44,739 bases of DNA from a virus (IMGVR_UViG_3300036846_000566:1-44739); one strand, 5' to 3'; positions 8,401-17,737 are shown, counted from the stretch's first letter. Made by a program: numbers and translations. Notes: generated from the letters alone by a model not told the origin.

Positions 8401-9233
8401 TGCCGGCCGCCAACGCCAAGTCGTTCGCCGTCGAGACGGGCGTGTGCCCGGTCGACATCTCGGTGGTGAAAGACGATCTCGGCATCACCGCCACGACCGA
8501 TGACGCGTGGCTGCAGCGTCGCATGGATGGCACCTGGGCGCGGATGGAGCGCTACTGCTCCCGGCCGTTACAGCCCGCAACCGTCTATCAGGACGATTGG
8601 GGCCTGATCGCCCAGAACCTTAACCCGTGGTGGCGCCAGCCGGCGACGCTGCCGCCCTCGCAGCTCTATTTGCCGATGGTGGCGCGACCGATCGGCTACG
8701 CCTCGGTGTTCCTGCGCGCCTTCCCCGTGAGTGCGATTCAGAGGGCGACGCTCAACGGCTCGGACTATGACCCGACGCTGATCCTGTTCGATGGCGAGAA
8801 CGGCAAGCTGATCGGCGTGCAGGGGCCGGGCACGGCGACCGATCTCAGCAACTACCTTCTGTCGAGCCGCGCGCAGCTGCAGTACGTCGCCGGCTTCGCT
8901 GCCCTGCCGGCCGATCTCTATGAGGCGTTGCTCGGCGTCATGCAGGTGCAGTGGAGCACGCGGCAGATGGCGCAGAGCGGGGTAGCCGTCGCCGGCTTCC
9001 TGCCGACCGCCATCAACGCCATGGACGTCGGCAGCGTCACGCTCTCGCTCGCGCCCAACTATCTCGCCGATCAGGCAAGCCGCGCCGGCAAGGTCGACGA
9101 CCCGGTGCTGGGCATCTACGCCAAGCTGCTCGATCCGTTCATCGACTGGCGCACCATGATCGGCGGCTCCGCCTACCCTGTGACGACGACGATCGGGCCG
9201 CCCGCGCGGGAGCCCGCCGCCGCTGCGGAGTAG
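8400..9233 (+). CDS. Head-tail connector, gp6-like
   Basis: A 277-residue protein. The N-terminal part (VDISVVKDDLGITATTDDAW, then MERYCSRPL) resembles the start of gp6-like head-tail connectors, in which two helices are joined by a short acidic turn. The protein is about twice the usual length of such connectors because of a central Pro/Trp-rich insertion and a C-terminal helical region ending in a Pro/Ala tail. It follows the portal and precedes other neck genes, which supports the call. It would sit as a ring under the portal. Confidence 0.65.
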   Translation: MPAANAKSFAVETGVCPVDISVVKDDLGITATTDDAWLQRRMDGTWARMERYCSRPLQPATVYQDDWGLIAQNLNPWWRQPATLPPSQLYLPMVARPIGYASVFLRAFPVSAIQRATLNGSDYDPTLILFDGENGKLIGVQGPGTATDLSNYLLSSRAQLQYVAGFAALPADLYEALLGVMQVQWSTRQMAQSGVAVAGFLPTAINAMDVGSVTLSLAPNYLADQASRAGKVDDPVLGIYAKLLDPFIDWRTMIGGSAYPVTTTIGPPAREPAAAAE

Positions 9234-9238
9234 CCCCG

Positions 9239-9583
9239 ATGAATCTGGTCGATGTCATCGCGGGCAGCGAGCGCGCGGTGCTCAACCTCTTTGGCCGTCC
9301 GGCGAGCTACGTGTTGAACAGCGACGGCACGAGCGCCACGCTGGTCGCCTACGTGCGCGGCGTGCGTGCCGAGGATCTGTTTGCCTCGGCGCAACAGCTC
9401 GACGTGGTGGGTGTGATCGACGCGGCGGCCTTCTTCGCCGCCTTCCCGGCGAAGCTCAGCCCGGCCCGCCTCGATCGTCTCAAGGTCGGCCCGCGCTCGT
9501 TCGCGATCGAGGGCTGGCGCGGCTCGCCCAACGACATCGCGCCGGTATTCTTCAAGCTGCTGTTGCGCGGAGGCCAGCAATGA
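9239..9583 (+). CDS. Probable head-tail joining (head closure) protein
   Basis: A 114-residue protein (MNLVDVIAGSERAVLNLFGR) with alternating short beta strands (TLVAYVRGV, DVVGVIDAAAF, SFAIEGWRG), as expected for the small beta-barrel neck proteins encoded between connector and tail terminator. The assignment rests mainly on gene order. Its stop overlaps the next ATG. Confidence 0.55.
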   Translation: MNLVDVIAGSERAVLNLFGRPASYVLNSDGTSATLVAYVRGVRAEDLFASAQQLDVVGVIDAAAFFAAFPAKLSPARLDRLKVGPRSFAIEGWRGSPNDIAPVFFKLLLRGGQQ

Positions 9584-10035
9584 CCCCGCTCGAAATCTTC
9601 ACGTCGATCTGGCAGCAGAAGGTGACGAGCGTCCCCTACGTCGAGTGCGTCAACACCCAGGTCGACACCGACACGCTGCCCAACGAGTGGGGCTCGGCGG
9701 TCTATCAGCCGCAGACCAACGCCGACGTGACGATGGGCAGCAACCCGTGGGTCGAGGAACGCGGCACGTTCCTGATCGGGCTGTTCACGCGCTCGGGCCA
9801 GGGCCCGGCCGCGCTCGACGGCGTCGTCGCCGAAGTGCGCGCGGCCTTTCACGGGGCCGCGCTCAACGGCCTGTGGATCAGTCAAGTCGACGGCCCGCAC
9901 AATCTCGACCCCGAAGCCGATGGCGAGTGGTGGCGCGTCGCGCTCACCGCGCAATACGTGTTCCAGTACCGGCGCGACGCCACCGGGCCGCTCTACGGCG
10001 ACTGGTCGGGCTTCGACGGCGTGACGCTGCACTGA
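9580..10035 (+). CDS. Probable tail terminator protein
   Basis: A 151-residue protein with the layout of lambda gpU-type/DUF4128-like tail terminators: an N-terminal helix (LEIFTSIWQQKV), polar loops with conserved aromatic residues (WVEERGTFLIGLF), the GQGPAALDGVVAEVRAAF helix and a C-terminal WWRVALTAQYVFQY strand. It would cap the tail tube and join it to the head. It is translationally coupled on both sides. Confidence 0.65.
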   Translation: MTPLEIFTSIWQQKVTSVPYVECVNTQVDTDTLPNEWGSAVYQPQTNADVTMGSNPWVEERGTFLIGLFTRSGQGPAALDGVVAEVRAAFHGAALNGLWISQVDGPHNLDPEADGEWWRVALTAQYVFQYRRDATGPLYGDWSGFDGVTLH

Positions 10036-10640
10036 TGCCGGCGCAAGACATCCGCTCGGGCGCGCTGCAGGTGACAGGGCTCAAGCAGGCGCGAGACAAC
10101 ATGGCCGCGCTGCCCGCGATCGTGAAGCTCAAGGTGGGTCGCGACGCGTTGCGCGCGGCCGCGTGGACCGTCGAGCACGAAGTCCAGGCGCGCACCTACA
10201 CGACGTTTCATCGACTGACCGGCGCGATCGGCGCGGGCTTGCGCGTCGGCGTCGGGCATCAGCTGAAGGGCGAGGTGCTCAACGCCGTGGTCGGCGAGTT
10301 TCCCCAGCAGGCGACGGCGGGCAGCCCGATGGGTCGGCTGCTGCGGCAGAGCTACGGCGGCAGCCGCGCCGACAAGTACGCCTTCGGCGGCAGCGTCGCC
10401 TTCTGGTGGCGCTTCCTCGAGCTGGGCACCGGCCCGCGCCGCGCCATGCGCACGCCGCGCGGCGCGCATCCCTCGAAGCAGCGCGTCGATCGCTGGATGT
10501 CATCGGGCAATCGCGGCGCGATCTCGCCGCGCCCATGGGTTCGACCGGCGCTCGCCGCCAGCGCGCAGAACGCCGTCGATGTGTTTCGCCGCACGCTCGT
10601 CGAGCGGATCGAAGCCGAGGTCAATCAACTGCCTAAGTGA
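10035..10640 (+). CDS. HK97 gp10-like neck/minor tail protein
   Basis: A 201-residue protein. The gp10-type landmarks are an N-terminal VTGLKQARDNMAALP segment, an RTYTTFHRLTGAIG region, the aromatic AFWWRFLELGTGPRRAM block and the PRPWVRPAL motif near residues 168-176, which is characteristic of this family. The start overlaps the preceding stop (TGATG). The basic, Pro-containing C-terminal half is normal for the family. Confidence 0.8.
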   Translation: MPAQDIRSGALQVTGLKQARDNMAALPAIVKLKVGRDALRAAAWTVEHEVQARTYTTFHRLTGAIGAGLRVGVGHQLKGEVLNAVVGEFPQQATAGSPMGRLLRQSYGGSRADKYAFGGSVAFWWRFLELGTGPRRAMRTPRGAHPSKQRVDRWMSSGNRGAISPRPWVRPALAASAQNAVDVFRRTLVERIEAEVNQLPK

Positions 10641-10652
10641 AGGGAGAATGTC

Positions 10653-11363
10653 ATGGCTCGACTGTCGTCCCAGGGGACCGTCGTGATGATTCAGGACGCC
10701 AGCGCTGCGGTCCCCGCTGGCGATGTGATCTCGTCCGCCACCGCGGCCAAGCCCGCCGTGCTTACGCTCACGGCGGCAACTTGCGTGGTCGGCGACATCG
10801 TGGTGCCGCGCGCCACGGGATGGCCGTCGCTCGACGACCGGCCGTTCGCCGTCAAGTTGGTGGCCGCCGAAGTCGTGACGCTGGAGGACAGCGACACGAC
10901 CAACGAGGTGAACCCGTTCGCCGCCTCGGGCGCGACGCTCGAAAAGCCGCCGCTGATCGAGCTGTGCCGCTCGACCTTCAACATCAACAACCCGGCCGGC
11001 GCGACGATCGACGTGACCACGCTGTGCGACAACGCCCACAAGATCGTGTCGGGTCTGCCGGCGGTCGGCACCTGGGCGGCCAACGGCTTCTATGACATCA
11101 GCGACAAGGCGCTTTTCAGCGCGCGCGACTACTATCGCTCGGGCCAGATCGTCGCGCTCAAGGCGACCTTCCGGGACGGCTCGGGGATCTGCTTCGCGGG
11201 CAACGTCAACCTCTACGACATCACCACCGGCATCAACGCGGCGGTCGCCAACAATCTCGGCGGGCTGATCTCCGGGCTGGTGTCGGCGTTCGCGGGCGGG
11301 GCCAACGTGCTGCCCGTGACGATGCCCGCGCCGCCGCCCAACGATCGGGTGATGACGGCATGA
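10653..11363 (+). CDS. Major tail (tube) protein
   Basis: A 236-residue protein with a good AAGGGAGA ribosome-binding site. It is rich in short beta strands and Thr/Val/Ala (TVVMIQDASAAV, LTLTAATCVVGDIV, STFNINNPAGATIDVTTL), consistent with a tail-tube fold, and is located just before the tail chaperone frameshift pair, the position of the tube gene in nearly all siphophages. The last ~25 residues are Pro-rich. Confidence 0.8.
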   Translation: MARLSSQGTVVMIQDASAAVPAGDVISSATAAKPAVLTLTAATCVVGDIVVPRATGWPSLDDRPFAVKLVAAEVVTLEDSDTTNEVNPFAASGATLEKPPLIELCRSTFNINNPAGATIDVTTLCDNAHKIVSGLPAVGTWAANGFYDISDKALFSARDYYRSGQIVALKATFRDGSGICFAGNVNLYDITTGINAAVANNLGGLISGLVSAFAGGANVLPVTMPAPPPNDRVMTA

Positions 11364-11656
11364 GCGAGCCCCAGCTCGTCTGGAACAACCGCCCCGTGCG
11401 GCCGATCGAAATCGACATCCGCACCGGACGCGTCGTGCGCGAGGCGTTCACCGTCGATCGCGAAAACGGCATGTGGGAGCTGCTCGTCAAGACGCTGCGC
11501 TATGTCGACGACGGCGAGCCGGTCTTCACCTCGGTCGACGAGGTGCTGGCGCAGCCGCTTCGCCTGCAGCAGCGCCTTCAGCTGATCGCCGCCGTCGCCA
11601 TCACCGTGAACGGGCTCGATCAGCCGCAAGGGGAGGGCGATAGCCCCCCGGTCTGA
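11360..11656 (+). CDS. Tail assembly chaperone, short form (gpG-like)
   Basis: A 98-residue protein made by normal termination at the TGA after the slippery site. It starts MSEPQLVWNNRPVRPIEID and contains the helical RLQQRLQLIAAVAITVNGLD segment. In lambda-like phages the short chaperone coats the tape measure protein in a fixed ratio to a frameshifted long form. The start overlaps the tail-tube stop (ATGA). Confidence 0.85.
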   Translation: MSEPQLVWNNRPVRPIEIDIRTGRVVREAFTVDRENGMWELLVKTLRYVDDGEPVFTSVDEVLAQPLRLQQRLQLIAAVAITVNGLDQPQGEGDSPPV

Positions 11657-11967
11657 CGCCCGAGCGCATCTTCCTGCATCGTCTCGCGCTCGCGCTCGGG
11701 CGCTCAGTTGCAGAGCTTGAGCGCACGCTCAGCCATCGCGAGCTGCTCGACTGGCAGCGCTTCGCCGATCGCTGGCCGATGCCCGATCGGTTGCACGACA
11801 TCCACAACGCGATGATCTGCAGCATGATCGCCAACATCCTGCGCGACCCGCAGTCGCCAGCGGTGCGGCCGAGTCAATTCTTCGTGCTGCGCGACGAGCC
11901 CGAGCCCGAGCCCGAGCAGCTCAGCGAGGCCCAGCGCTTCAAGCGCGCGCTCTCTGCCCAGGAGTGA
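11360..11967 (+). CDS. Tail assembly chaperone, -1 frameshift fusion (gpGT-like)
   Basis: A predicted 202-residue fusion: residues 1-97 are shared with the short form, then a -1 shift continues at GGT (11650) and reads GLTPERIFLHRLALALGRS through to the TGA at 11965. The second part has the LSHRELLDWQRFADRWP pattern typical of gpT-like DUF4035 domains. That frame has a TAG at 11641 and no good start before 11779, where an ATG would omit the conserved half, so frameshifting is the sensible way to express it. It links the chaperone to the tape measure, whose gene starts 4 bases later. Confidence 0.85.
11644..11650 (+). promoter_or_regulatory. Programmed -1 ribosomal frameshift site
   Basis: The heptamer C CCC CCG fits the X XXY YYZ rule in the zero frame (AGC CCC CCG GTC TGA). 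Both tRNAs can re-pair after slipping back one base, and the zero-frame stop comes two codons later. The following sequence is GC-rich, but no clear pseudoknot was resolved by eye. Confidence 0.8.
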
Positions 11968-11970
11968 GTC

Positions 11971-14235
11971 ATGGCTGTTGCCGGCGACATCATGATCAAG
12001 CTGGCGGCCGACTTCGCCGACTTCTCGACCGGCATGGATGCTGCCGCCGCGAAGCTCGATCAGCTCGGCGAGCAGGTGAGCAAGACCGCCGCCGTGGTGC
12101 AGAACTTCGTCGAGACGATGAAGCAGCTCGGGGTCGGCGCGACGATCGAGCAAATGGCCGAGAAGCTGCTGGCCTTCGCCGAATCGACGCAGAAGGTCGC
12201 GGCCAACATCTCGACCATGGCGGCGGCCTCGGGGCTCAGCACCGATGCGCTGCAGGCCTATCAGTTCGCCGCCGTCGAGGCCGGGCAGAAGACCGACGCC
12301 GTGGTGTCGACCGTCGAGCATTTCAACCGCGCCATGGCCGAGGCGTCGCAGGGCAGTCGCCAGCAGATCACCGCTCTCAACGAGCTGGGCGTCAAGATCA
12401 TCGACGCCAACGGCAAGTACCGGGCCAACTCGGACGTGCTGACGGAGGTCGCGCAGAAGCTGCAAAAGATGCCCGAGAGCGTGCAGAAAACCTCGATCGA
12501 GATGGCGCTCTTTGGGCGCGCAGGCGAGCAGGCGAACGGCGCGATCGATCAGCTGAGCAAGGGACTGAGCGAACTTGAGCGCGAAGCCGAGTCGGCCGGC
12601 TACATCATGGACCGCAGCCTGATCGCCAAGGCCGACGAGCTGGAAAAGCACGCCGCGCTCGCCGAGAAGCGACTGCAGACCATGGTGGCGGCGGTCTATC
12701 TGCCGCTCAAGACGACGATCCTCGACACGATCGCGGACGGCATCACGGCGATTCAACGCGCGCTGCAGGCGCTCGACATCTCGAAGCTGGAGCTGATCGT
12801 CGCCATCGCCACCGGGCAATGGTCGCTGGTCGGCGCGATCGCTGGTGCGGGGATCGTCGGCGCGCGCGCCCCATTCGACAGCCAGGACTATGTCAACGCG
12901 GCCAACAAGGCGGCGCAGCTCACCGATCACATGAAGGCCCTGCAGTCGTCGCTCAACGACGCGATGCGCACCGGGAACAAAATTCTCGAGGAGCGCATGA
13001 CGAAGCTGCTCGAGGAGGATCGCCAGCAGCTCGCGTCCCAGCAGTCGCGCATGCAGATGGCGATGGGCGCGGCGCGCACTCAGGCCGAGGGCATCGGCGT
13101 GCCGAGGACGCTGCCCGATACCAGCGGCGCGACCAACCCGGCGGCGCGCGGCGGTGGCGGGCAGCACCACGATCGCGTGAGTGAGACGCTGCAAAAGTGG
13201 CGCGATCAGACCGAGGAAGCCGCCGCCAATCTGCGGCTGATGCAGAGCAGCGAGTCGAAGACCGCCGACGAAGCCGAGCGCGAGTATCAGATTCGCAAGC
13301 GGATCGCCGATCTCACCGTGCCACTGCGTCGCGTCGATCCGAGCCGCGCCAACGAGATCGACAGCACCGCCAACCAGATGGTGAAGGCCGAGGACGCGGC
13401 GAAGCGCTGGGAGAAGGCGATCAGCGACGCCGACCGGACCATGACCAAATTCGGCGACGGGTCGCGCACGATGCAAAAGGGTGTCGAGGACCTCATCCGG
13501 CAATTGCAGACCGGCTATCTCAGCACGACCGCCTTCAACAAGGCGCTTCAGGAGTTGCAGAACAACGCCGACAAGCAACGCTCGGCGATCGATCGGCTGC
13601 AGGGCGGCTTCAAGGGATTCACGGCGGGCTTGGAGGACTCGCGCAAGGCGCTCGAAAAATCGAGCGACGCCTACGCGCTCGGCGAGGCGACCTTCAACGG
13701 GCTGATCAACGCGATGAACGAGGGGCTGCTCGCGCTCGAAGGGCAGTCGAAAAAGTCCTTTGGGCAGATCGCGCTCGACTTCGTCAACATGCTGGCGCAG
13801 ATGGCCGAGAAGGCGGCGGCGTCGATGGTGTTCAAGTGGCTGTTGTCGTCGCTCGGCGGCTCGTCGCTGTTCGGCAGCAGCGACCCGACCGCCAATCTGC
13901 CGATCGATCAGCAGATCGCCATCTGGTCGAGCTACGGCGGCACGCAGAACCGTCAGAGCGGCGGGCCGGTCTATCCCGGCATGCCCTACATCGTCGGCGA
14001 GACGGGACCCGAGCGCTTCGTGCCGTCGACCACCGGCAGCATTCAGCCGCTCGGCGCCGGCTCGTCGAACGGGGCCAGTGCCACCGTCAACGTCGCGATG
14101 AGTGGCCAAGCGCCGCCCAGCCCGCGCGCCGCCGCCGACTTCGCGCGCAAGGTCAAGTCGGCGGTGGTCGATCAGATCGCCAACGAGCAGCGGCCGGGCG
14201 GCACGCTCTACAGCTACGGCGGGGTGCGCGCATGA
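11971..14235 (+). CDS. Tail length tape measure protein
   Basis: A 754-residue protein, the longest helical gene between the chaperones and the tail-tip genes, which is the standard tape measure position. Residues 1-230 have TMP-like repeats (MAVAGDIMIKLAADFADFST, LDQLGEQVSKTAAVVQNF), then a hydrophobic segment near 270-300 (IVAIATGQWSLVGAIAGAGIVG), long charged coiled-coil regions (about 320-600), and a Gly/Ser-rich C-terminal part with GGPVYPGMPYIVGETGPE (about 667-684), a motif common at the end of lambda-type tape measures. GGAGTGA lies ahead of the ATG. Confidence 0.9.
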   Translation: MAVAGDIMIKLAADFADFSTGMDAAAAKLDQLGEQVSKTAAVVQNFVETMKQLGVGATIEQMAEKLLAFAESTQKVAANISTMAAASGLSTDALQAYQFAAVEAGQKTDAVVSTVEHFNRAMAEASQGSRQQITALNELGVKIIDANGKYRANSDVLTEVAQKLQKMPESVQKTSIEMALFGRAGEQANGAIDQLSKGLSELEREAESAGYIMDRSLIAKADELEKHAALAEKRLQTMVAAVYLPLKTTILDTIADGITAIQRALQALDISKLELIVAIATGQWSLVGAIAGAGIVGARAPFDSQDYVNAANKAAQLTDHMKALQSSLNDAMRTGNKILEERMTKLLEEDRQQLASQQSRMQMAMGAARTQAEGIGVPRTLPDTSGATNPAARGGGGQHHDRVSETLQKWRDQTEEAAANLRLMQSSESKTADEAEREYQIRKRIADLTVPLRRVDPSRANEIDSTANQMVKAEDAAKRWEKAISDADRTMTKFGDGSRTMQKGVEDLIRQLQTGYLSTTAFNKALQELQNNADKQRSAIDRLQGGFKGFTAGLEDSRKALEKSSDAYALGEATFNGLINAMNEGLLALEGQSKKSFGQIALDFVNMLAQMAEKAAASMVFKWLLSSLGGSSLFGSSDPTANLPIDQQIAIWSSYGGTQNRQSGGPVYPGMPYIVGETGPERFVPSTTGSIQPLGAGSSNGASATVNVAMSGQAPPSPRAAADFARKVKSAVVDQIANEQRPGGTLYSYGGVRA

Positions 14236-14939
14236 CCCACAACACGCCCTATTGGAGCTGGTGTGCGATGCCCGGCGCCGCGCGCTCGACGACGCTCAAG
14301 ATCGATCAGAACGCCTATGGCGATGGCTACATCCATCGCGCCACGCGCGGCCTCAACCCGGCGCAGCCGAGTTGGACCCTCCAATTTCCCTTCATCGGCG
14401 TCGACGCGCTGATCGCCTATGACGATTTTCTGCGCTCATACTCGGCCGGCGGCTTCTGGTTCACGCCGCCCGATGCCAGTCTCGACGTGTTCGCGACGTG
14501 CGACAGCTGGGCGACCAGCATCACCGACAAGAGCAACGCTCAGGGCATCGTCGGCACGCTGCAGGCGACCTTCGCGCAGGCCTTCAATCCGCAGCCGTAT
14601 GCGGCACCCGTGCCCGAGCCGCCGGCGCCGATCCAGATCACCGGCAACGCCATGGTCGGCAGCGAGGCGCACGAGCGCGGCGTCGTGCAGTCGGGCACGT
14701 CGGACGCCATCCTCACCTTCGCCGGCTCGATCTTTGTCGGCACCGTGGTCCCGTGGATACGGCTTGGCCCCGGCAATCTGATCTTCGCCGCCGGCGGCAA
14801 CGGCCAGTTGCTCACCGAATTTGTCGGGTATGACAGAGCGTGGGGCGTCAATTCGAGCGGCACCGCGTGGGTCGTCCAGAACAGCGACGGCAACACGCCG
14901 ATCATCTCGATCGGCGGCGACTTGAGCGGGCCGGGCTGA
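14232..14939 (+). CDS. Minor tail protein, gpM-like
   Basis: A 235-residue protein whose first 130 residues match the lambda gpM pattern: Trp-containing start (YWSWCAMPG), NAYGDGYIHRATRGLNPAQP (about 32-51), FLRSYSAGGFWFTPPDAS, and CDSWATSI. This part belongs at the tail tip. After a Pro-rich hinge (PVPEPPAPIQI) there is an extra ~100-residue beta-rich domain (GSEAHERGVVQSGT onward) not found in lambda M, perhaps a decoration or binding domain. Start overlaps the tape measure stop. Confidence 0.85.
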   Translation: MTHNTPYWSWCAMPGAARSTTLKIDQNAYGDGYIHRATRGLNPAQPSWTLQFPFIGVDALIAYDDFLRSYSAGGFWFTPPDASLDVFATCDSWATSITDKSNAQGIVGTLQATFAQAFNPQPYAAPVPEPPAPIQITGNAMVGSEAHERGVVQSGTSDAILTFAGSIFVGTVVPWIRLGPGNLIFAAGGNGQLLTEFVGYDRAWGVNSSGTAWVVQNSDGNTPIISIGGDLSGPG

Positions 14940-17737
14940 TGTATATCAACCGCCTGCAGCTTCACCCCTATCTGCAAGACTACGTCGACGCGCTGCCCGG
15001 CGCCGAGCCCGCCGCCGGCTACTATCAGGCGCTCAACAACGTGGTGCGCTACCTCGTCAACTCGGGGCTGTGGCAGGCGTGGCTGTCGTTCGGCGTGCTC
15101 GCCACGAATTCGGTCGCCAATGCGCTGGTCGACCTGCGCAACCCGGCGAATCGCTTCAGTCTGGTCGGCTCGCCGGGCTCGTTCACGCCGTACGCTTCGA
15201 TGGCCGGCGACGGCGTGAGCTTTCATCTCGACACTCACATCAACCCGCACACCAGTCTCGCAGTGCTGGATCACATGTTCGGGCTGCATGGTCAGGCCGA
15301 CATCGTGTCGGGCACCGGCGGCAACGGCGTGCGCGACGCGACCGGACAGATCGCGCTTCAGCTTCATCGCACCACGACGCAGGCTGCCGTGTGGTCCTGC
15401 TCGGTTGGGGCGACAGTCGTCACCTCGGCGTCGGGGATCGGCTTCAAGGCGATCGGCCGCACGCAATCCAACGTCGCGCGCTTCTATCTCTCCGACACCG
15501 CGCTCAACGTCAACATCACAGCGGCCGGCCTGCCCAACGCCAACTTCTACCTGTTTCGCCAGGGCATCTCGCGCGGCTGGAGCGCGGCGGCGCTGTCATG
15601 CTTTTTCATCGGCCACAGCCAGGGCGTCACCGATGCCATGGTCGCGGGCTTTCGGCGCGTGTGGCAGCAGGCCTTGATTGCCTTCCAAACGCTGGCCGTC
15701 CCGCCGACGCCCCAGGTTGTCGCGCCGCCGAACGCCTTTCGTGCCGCTACGCACGCCTACACCACGCCGCCCGACCTGTTCGTCATCCGCCAGTTCCCCC
15801 CGATGGCGCCTGACGATGTATCGAACGCCGCGACGACCTTCGCCAACGATCCCATCGACGTTGCCGTATCGCGGCCGTGGACGGTGCCCAATTCGACCTC
15901 AACAACCACGCGCATGCAGCTCGCAGAGCTGGTGTGGGGCGATCGCAACAACTTCGCCCCGCCGCCGCTCAACAAGCCGAACGACACCAACGGCGCGATC
16001 TCCTACACGGTGCCCGGCCAGCTCGCGCATGCCGTCATGCTCAACGGTGGCTCGGGATATGTCGCCGCGCCCGCGCCGACCTTCCGTCAGCTCGCGGCCG
16101 CGGGCTTCGCCTGCACGCTCGGCGTCACCGCTGGGGCGATCAGCTCGGCGAGCATCAGCAGCGCCGGCCAATGGTATCCCGCGAGCGGCACGCTCACCGT
16201 GAGCGACTCTGCGGGGTCGGGCGCGGTGATCGGCTACACCGCCGATCCCAACACCGGGGCCGTGACGGCGCTCATCATCGCCGATGGCGGCCAAAGCTAC
16301 AGCGCGCCGGCCGGGTCGATCGTGGTGCCGACTGGCAGCGCCGATGTCCAGGCCGTGGTGTCACCCGGCGGTGCCATCAACAGCGTGTTGATCATCGACC
16401 AGGGCTCAGGCTTCCCACTGACCGGCTTCTTCACCTTCGATCCCGGCGCCAGCGCACTCGGCGCCTTCAGCGCGGCCAACACGGTCTATCCGTGCCAGCC
16501 AGAATTCACGAGCTACGATACGTCGGAGATCAGCACCGATGTGAAGCTCGCGATTACGGCCGGGCTCAAGTATCACCGCGACACGCGCCATCCGCAGGCC
16601 TGGGGCTGGCGCAACTACCTCGTGCGCGTCGCCGGGCTCTACGACTCGTCGCCGTGGGACGCATTGTACAATGCGCAATGCTTCGACCAGACGCTCGACT
16701 TCACGGGCGGCTTCGGAGTGGGCACGCCGGGCGGCATCGTCGATGCCGGCGCGGCGGCGCTGCCGTATGCGATCCTCGTCGATCTCGAAGTCGGCACCGC
16801 GTTCGCCGGGCCGACCGGCGCGCAGCTCTACATGACCTTGCAGACGGCCAGCGCGACGAGCGGCCCATGGACGGCGCTGGCCAACCTTCCGGCGATCGAC
16901 ATGGCCCAGCTGAGTCAGGCCGGCTGGCAGATGCCGACCTACCGCTACAGCGGCTCGGGCCAGCTGCGCTACCTGCAACTCGTCTACCTCGTGAGCGGCG
17001 GCCCGATGACGGCCGGCACGATCACGACGAACGCGCCGCTCGATGCGTTTCGGCTTCAGGGCAATGCCAATCTCGGCACCTGCTCGCCGTGGGGCTATTG
17101 GCACGCCAACGCGAGCGCGACCTTGTTCCCGCATGGCGCCCGCAACGGCGCGACGCGCACCTGCTACGACTCGATCATTCTCGGCCAGAGCCGGCTGTGC
17201 GATCTCCACAACGTGCCGCTGTGGGGCTTCGCCGTCGACTGCGAGATGGACGACGACGCCGGGCCGGTGCGCTTCCAGGCGCGCGTCCAGCGATGGGTCG
17301 ACATCGTTCGGGCAACCGGCTTCAAAATCTACCTTGGCATGGACCCGATCGTCGGCGGCGCTGGCGCGCGCGTCGGCATGACAAAGGACAATGCCAACGA
17401 TGTTGCTCAGCTCGTCGACTTCGTGAACATCGGTATTAGCAGCAACCCGCCGAACGGCGACCAGCTGACCTTCATCAACAATCAGATCGATGTCTATAGA
17501 GGACCCGACGGCGACCTGGACCCGCCGGTCGCCCACTTGATGATGCAGCTCAGCATCGGCAACCCGGTCATGAAAAGCGCCTACATCGCCGTTGCGCGCA
17601 GTCGCCAGGATGAGCTGGGCATCACGACCCAGGTAATCACGCCGACCTATGCCACGCTCGGCGGCCCAAGCTCGCGCGACGTGAACCAAGCCATCATCCA
17701 GTTCTGCCAGATCGCACCCGCCGGAGTCTTCGCGTGA
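14939..17737 (+). CDS. Large multi-domain tail fibre-like protein
   Basis: A 932-residue protein inserted between the M- and L-like genes. Residues ~20-240 resemble a LamG/concanavalin-like domain (LVNSGLWQAWLSFGVLA, DGVSFHLDTHINPH). Residues ~360-520 hold four degenerate GG-x-Y/F repeats (NGGSGYVAAP, SAGQWYPASG, DGGQSYSAPA, QGSGFPLTG). Residues ~600-705 resemble the Bbp16-type jelly roll (LVDLEVGTAFAG, LRYLQLVYLVSGG). The C-terminal ~220 residues (LWGFAVDCEMDDDAGP, GFKIYLGMDPIVGG) have alternating strands and helices and conserved acids, possibly a TIM-barrel carbohydrate-active domain. It is probably a receptor-binding or depolymerase component at the tail tip; the exact function is not established. 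Confidence 0.65.
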   Translation: MYINRLQLHPYLQDYVDALPGAEPAAGYYQALNNVVRYLVNSGLWQAWLSFGVLATNSVANALVDLRNPANRFSLVGSPGSFTPYASMAGDGVSFHLDTHINPHTSLAVLDHMFGLHGQADIVSGTGGNGVRDATGQIALQLHRTTTQAAVWSCSVGATVVTSASGIGFKAIGRTQSNVARFYLSDTALNVNITAAGLPNANFYLFRQGISRGWSAAALSCFFIGHSQGVTDAMVAGFRRVWQQALIAFQTLAVPPTPQVVAPPNAFRAATHAYTTPPDLFVIRQFPPMAPDDVSNAATTFANDPIDVAVSRPWTVPNSTSTTTRMQLAELVWGDRNNFAPPPLNKPNDTNGAISYTVPGQLAHAVMLNGGSGYVAAPAPTFRQLAAAGFACTLGVTAGAISSASISSAGQWYPASGTLTVSDSAGSGAVIGYTADPNTGAVTALIIADGGQSYSAPAGSIVVPTGSADVQAVVSPGGAINSVLIIDQGSGFPLTGFFTFDPGASALGAFSAANTVYPCQPEFTSYDTSEISTDVKLAITAGLKYHRDTRHPQAWGWRNYLVRVAGLYDSSPWDALYNAQCFDQTLDFTGGFGVGTPGGIVDAGAAALPYAILVDLEVGTAFAGPTGAQLYMTLQTASATSGPWTALANLPAIDMAQLSQAGWQMPTYRYSGSGQLRYLQLVYLVSGGPMTAGTITTNAPLDAFRLQGNANLGTCSPWGYWHANASATLFPHGARNGATRTCYDSIILGQSRLCDLHNVPLWGFAVDCEMDDDAGPVRFQARVQRWVDIVRATGFKIYLGMDPIVGGAGARVGMTKDNANDVAQLVDFVNIGISSNPPNGDQLTFINNQIDVYRGPDGDLDPPVAHLMMQLSIGNPVMKSAYIAVARSRQDELGITTQVITPTYATLGGPSSRDVNQAIIQFCQIAPAGVFA

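Noticed and set aside
11704-14109. An 801-codon leftward open frame
   Set aside because: It lies antisense to the tape measure gene, has no recognisable domain and shows Arg/His/Leu-biased shadow composition.
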